A stretch of 64,000 nucleotides of DNA from Lamellibrachia columna (taxonomy: Eukaryota > Annelida > Polychaeta > Sabellida > Siboglinidae), in assembly GCA_963662155.1 (NCBI GenBank), contig OY759271.1, positions 14,298,898 to 14,362,897 of the forward strand, in the 5' to 3' direction. Positions 60,928 to 64,000 of this stretch are shown here, piece by piece. The stretch's first letter is position 1; each line of letters opens with the position of its first letter. Position numbers and translations under genes: made by a program. The notes below the pieces were generated by a model. It made no database searches. It saw only the letters and a program-made list of their open reading frames with translations, and had not been told where the DNA came from.

Positions 60928-61085
60928 GTGCTGTAGCTCAGCGGTTAGAATACAGGACTGTCGATCGAGAGGATTTTTCATTCACCCCACATTGCCAGTG
61001 TCTTTCGGAAGAGAGAGTAAAAGCCGTTGGCCCAGTCTAACTAGTATCTATGCAAAAGGAAGGAAACGATCCATGCAGAGAGTAA
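60928..61085 (+). repeat. Plus-strand tRNA-like SINE relic
   Basis: TGTAGCTCAGCGGTTAGAAT resembles a tRNA D-arm/box A, followed by GGACTGTCGATCGAGAGGAT and a decayed box B region (TTCATTCACCCC). It does not fold as an intact tRNA gene. Confidence 0.45.
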
Positions 61086-62139
61086 ATATATAACCTGTCG
61101 TAGAAAAACTCCGGCGTTAGCCGATGAATGGACAGTTTGGAATATACAAATTGAGACAGCTTATGAACTTGTGTTTCACACTACTCTGGATGCAATCCTA
61201 CATAACAGATCACATAGTAACAACAGGAGATGTACAAATACTAATATTTGCTGCCAATGAATTTCAGAATTTTAATACTGCAGTATCAGTGCGTCATATG
61301 TTATATGAGCTGCCAGTCTTGCTCAGTATTGCTCTTGCTAATAAATCATCAAGGGATAAATTTATGGATCGCACTAATTGCTAGAAAATCTCTTGCCACT
61401 GACTGCATGAAGATCACATCCTATAAATTAGTGTTGGTGCAGAGAATTTTCTTGAATTGATTAGGTGAGGATAATGACAATATTAAAGGCACTGGTGTCC
61501 ATTTGTTGACCTTTGCACAGTGACCATTATGCGGTGACCGTGATATTACTGACCATGTTTGTGACCATGACATTTGGTGTGTGTGATAGGCCATGCACAT
61601 TTGGTGTCAGTGCCAAGTATATTGACAAAATTGAATGGTGGAGCCACCGCACACGAAAAATGTAGCCAATCACTCGCTTAAATTAGTTTGGTACATATCT
61701 AGGCGAGTGATGTATCACTCAGCTGGATTTTGTTCAAATATGAAGCACTGCTCTATTGTAACTTGGTACAAGCTAGGCATATAGTCGGCTATACTAGCAG
61801 TTGGACTTTTAGTTTCACAACATGAGTCCTAATCCGAGACATAATCCCACAGTACAGTTTAAGCCACTACTCCTAACAAGACAACACATCAATTAGATTC
61901 ATCAGTTACCTCCCAACAAGAGAACAAGAAGCTACTCCCTGCAACATGGCAAGCTAAGTTAGCTAATGAAAGATAATTACCCTGCACAAACAAATAAATA
62001 AAAACAATATTATACTGTGGGATTTTGTCCACTTTTCCAATTTTTTTCCATGGGTTTTGTATGTAGGGATTATGTAGCCTCTAATGCGCCAGACTGAAAA
62101 GAAGCTCCTGCTGCTGGAGTTAGAATCAGTTGGTTTGGG

Positions 62140-62373
62140 ATAGAGACCACAACTCTGTGAGTCCAAGACAGGTTACACATTTACCCCTGTGTGGGATCTT
62201 TTACGTCCCCCGGCATAGACACCAGGTAAACGGGACCAACAGATTTGAGTGTCTCTCGGGCAAAGCGAGGTGAACAAAATTGCCCAAGTTTCAAAACGGC
62301 AACAGGTGAATTCGAACCCGGTTCTCCTGATTGACAATCTGGTGCTCTAACTGCTTGACCACCGTGCCACTTA
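62140..62373 (-). repeat. tRNA-derived SINE-like repeat, copy 3, best preserved
   Basis: On the minus strand, a box A-like TGGTCAAGCAGTT (62349-62361) is followed about 30 bp later by a box B-like GGTTCGAATTC (62308-62318), the pol III internal promoter pattern of tRNA-type SINEs. The body contains the complements of GTGGGATCTTTTACG and AATTGCCCAAGTTTC. Confidence 0.72.
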
Positions 62374-62869
62374 CAAAAGCTATAACAAGTGCCACTTAAT
62401 CAGTAGATGATTGACACTAAAATTTATGATTAATATTTCAATTGCAGCTAATAAATATATTGTTATACAATCGACCAATTTTGTGTTAGTTAAATTGATC
62501 AGATCACCAAAGCAATTTTTATTTTTGGCAAAAGATGAATGCATGGCATGAATCCAGGGCATGTTGCAAGTTACCCCCATCAACAAGGATACCCTCATCA
62601 TCAAGTGACAGGTACTAATTTATGCTGCACATGAAGCTGGGCATTTTACATTGCAGTGGACATGGTGCACAATGCCACAGTGACATGGTTTAACAGAGAT
62701 TAACATCAACACTAGTCAGGTACTCATTATCTACAGCCTAGTGAAATGATGCACTACAAATGAAAGGAATTGAACATCTTCAAACTCTGACAGGCTTGTC
62801 AGATATCTAGGCAAGATCTGGTGTGACAGAACAGAGAACACTGCTACACTGCAGCTCGTTTGAAAAAAA

Positions 62870-63170
62870 ACCAAAGTAGATTTTAATAGCTATATAAAAG
62901 TGTTACATTTCTACCATCATGTGAGTGTCAAATACAGTAGTGCTGAAGATAATATTTGCAACAGTGGTGTAGAAGCAGTTGCCTCACTGGTATGAACAAT
63001 ATTCCAGCAGTTACACCCTAGCTTGTGTCGAAAAAAGTGGGCAAAGTAGGTTTGAATAGCTTGAAAATATGTTACATTTCTACCATCATCTGAGTGTTGA
63101 AATCAGTTGTGCTGAAATTAATATTTGCATTTGTTGCTGAAACAGTTTCCTCACCCATATGACCATTATA
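62870..63170. repeat. Diverged tandem duplication with about 170-bp period
   Basis: GTTACATTTCTACCATCAT occurs at 62901 and 63071, with matching flanks (AAAGTAG.TTT.AATAGCT before; GAGTGT, GCTGAA, ATATTTGCA after). Confidence 0.7.
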
Positions 63171-63659
63171 GTGGTTCTGGTCTCTCCAAAACACATCAAT
63201 CACATGGAGACAAGGAGGATTGGGTTTCCCTGTGTTGACGGCTGAAGCTACTGTCTCACAATGTGTGTAGAGTCTATAGACCCTGTACAATAACAGATGG
63301 TAGATGTCAACTGATGATTGTAGCCCTGTAATTTGTCACATTGGACACTCTCCTGTGTCTGCAGTAGCATGTCAACTTATCATCGAAGACAACATTTTAC
63401 AAATTGTTGCAGTAACAATGTGTCTCACGACCATAATTAATATTACAAAATGTGATTTTCACCCCTGGTAGCTCATAGACAGATTGTGGGTTTATGAAAG
63501 AAACATCTGATACTCAGTCCTGTTCCCATGCTAGATTGTTGTGTATTGACAAAAATTGACATACAGAGATCACTGCATCATCATTGTATGTGTCATTATC
63601 GCCTTTTAACTGCAGCTTTTTTGTTACCTTTTCATAATATCCAGAAGCAGTGCAGTATT

Positions 63660-64000
63660 TGGGGGTCTATGGTTGTGGTAGAAGCTGTCAGTGTCTTAAG
63701 GCTGACTGTGGTATTGGTAGAAGAGGTTGATGTATCAAGGTGTGTGGCTATGTGATCATAGTAGAAGATGTCAATGTATAATAATAAATAATAATATAAA
63801 TAATATTATTATTATGTGGACATAGTAGAATGTGTCAATGTATCAAGGTGTGTGGTTGTCTGGTCATGGTAGAACAGGTCAATGTATCAAGGTGTGTGGC
63901 TGTATGGTCATGGTAGAAGAGGTCAATGTATCAAGGTGTGTGGCTATCTGGTCGTGGTAGAAGAGGTTGATGTATCAAGGTGTGTGGCTGTCTGGTCGTG
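63660..64000. repeat. 44-bp minisatellite, cut by the window end
   Basis: TATCAAGGTGTGTGG recurs at 63841, 63885, 63929 and 63973, an exact 44-bp period. More diverged units lie upstream to about 63660. An ATT/AAT-rich insert (63778-63815) splits one unit. The array continues past the window. Confidence 0.92.

Noticed and set aside
60928..61010. tRNA gene
   Set aside because: The D-arm-like start is good, but the anticodon arm and TTC arm do not pair and no acceptor stem is formed; better read as a SINE relic.
63781..63812. Short ATT/AAT inverted sequence as a terminator or hairpin RNA
   Set aside because: Simple AT repeat able to self-pair by composition only.
1..64000. CRISPR array, prokaryotic operon or phage-like system
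   Set aside because: No short direct repeats with unique spacers of CRISPR type, no long adjacent ORFs; introns and transposon types are those of an animal.

Overview
The window looks like AT-rich nuclear DNA from an invertebrate animal, probably marine. The evidence is spliced genes with GT/AG introns, short exons (60-290 bp) in long introns, tRNA-derived SINE-like repeats, non-LTR retrotransposon 3' ends, hAT and Harbinger DNA transposons, and minisatellites. Nothing looks bacterial, plastid or mitochondrial. The clade (cephalochordate, hemichordate, mollusc or other) cannot be fixed from the sequence alone.

Two complete minus-strand protein genes can be assembled with consistent reading frames and splice sites. 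(1) A seven-exon tetraspanin of 217 residues runs from its ATG at 29218 to its stop at 6669; all introns are phase 0 and the first is 13.1 kb. Most of its exons are too short to show up as open reading frames. (2) An eight-exon protein kinase of 653 residues runs from its ATG at 45755 to its stop at 36837. It has all core catalytic motifs (with DLG in place of DFG), then a long basic tail that opens with a DSGIGS degron-like motif and carries 10-residue S-P-x-K/R repeats.

Weaker gene evidence: an OTU-like domain on the minus strand (48213-48946), which lacks the part that would hold the catalytic Cys; a MADF-like DNA-binding domain on the plus strand (3760-3930), perhaps transposon-derived; and an orphan candidate terminal exon on the minus strand (2802-2975).

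Layout: 1-6.6 kb holds repeats, the orphan exon and the MADF fragment. 6.7-29.2 kb is the tetraspanin gene; its introns hold a 30-bp minisatellite, two hAT elements with perfect 8-bp target duplications, a Harbinger relic nested in one of them, and a CR1-like retrotransposon end. 29.2-33.4 kb is a more GC-rich, CpG-bearing block around the tetraspanin promoter, flanked by two exact CTCF-type motifs pointing away from each other. 36.8-45.8 kb is the kinase gene, with a third hAT element in an intron. 46-55.4 kb is a repeat graveyard: an RTE-like fragment split by a MITE, the OTU-like gene, a CR1-like end, a foldback element built of CCATGG repeats, and two more retrotransposon ends. From 55.4 kb to the end there is little but dispersed repeats and a 44-bp minisatellite cut by the window edge.

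The two main genes are unrelated in function: a membrane scaffold protein and a Ser/Thr-type kinase. I see no operon-like or defence-type system. The most novel material is the unassigned kinase, the set of three hAT insertions sharing the same terminus, and the foldback element.
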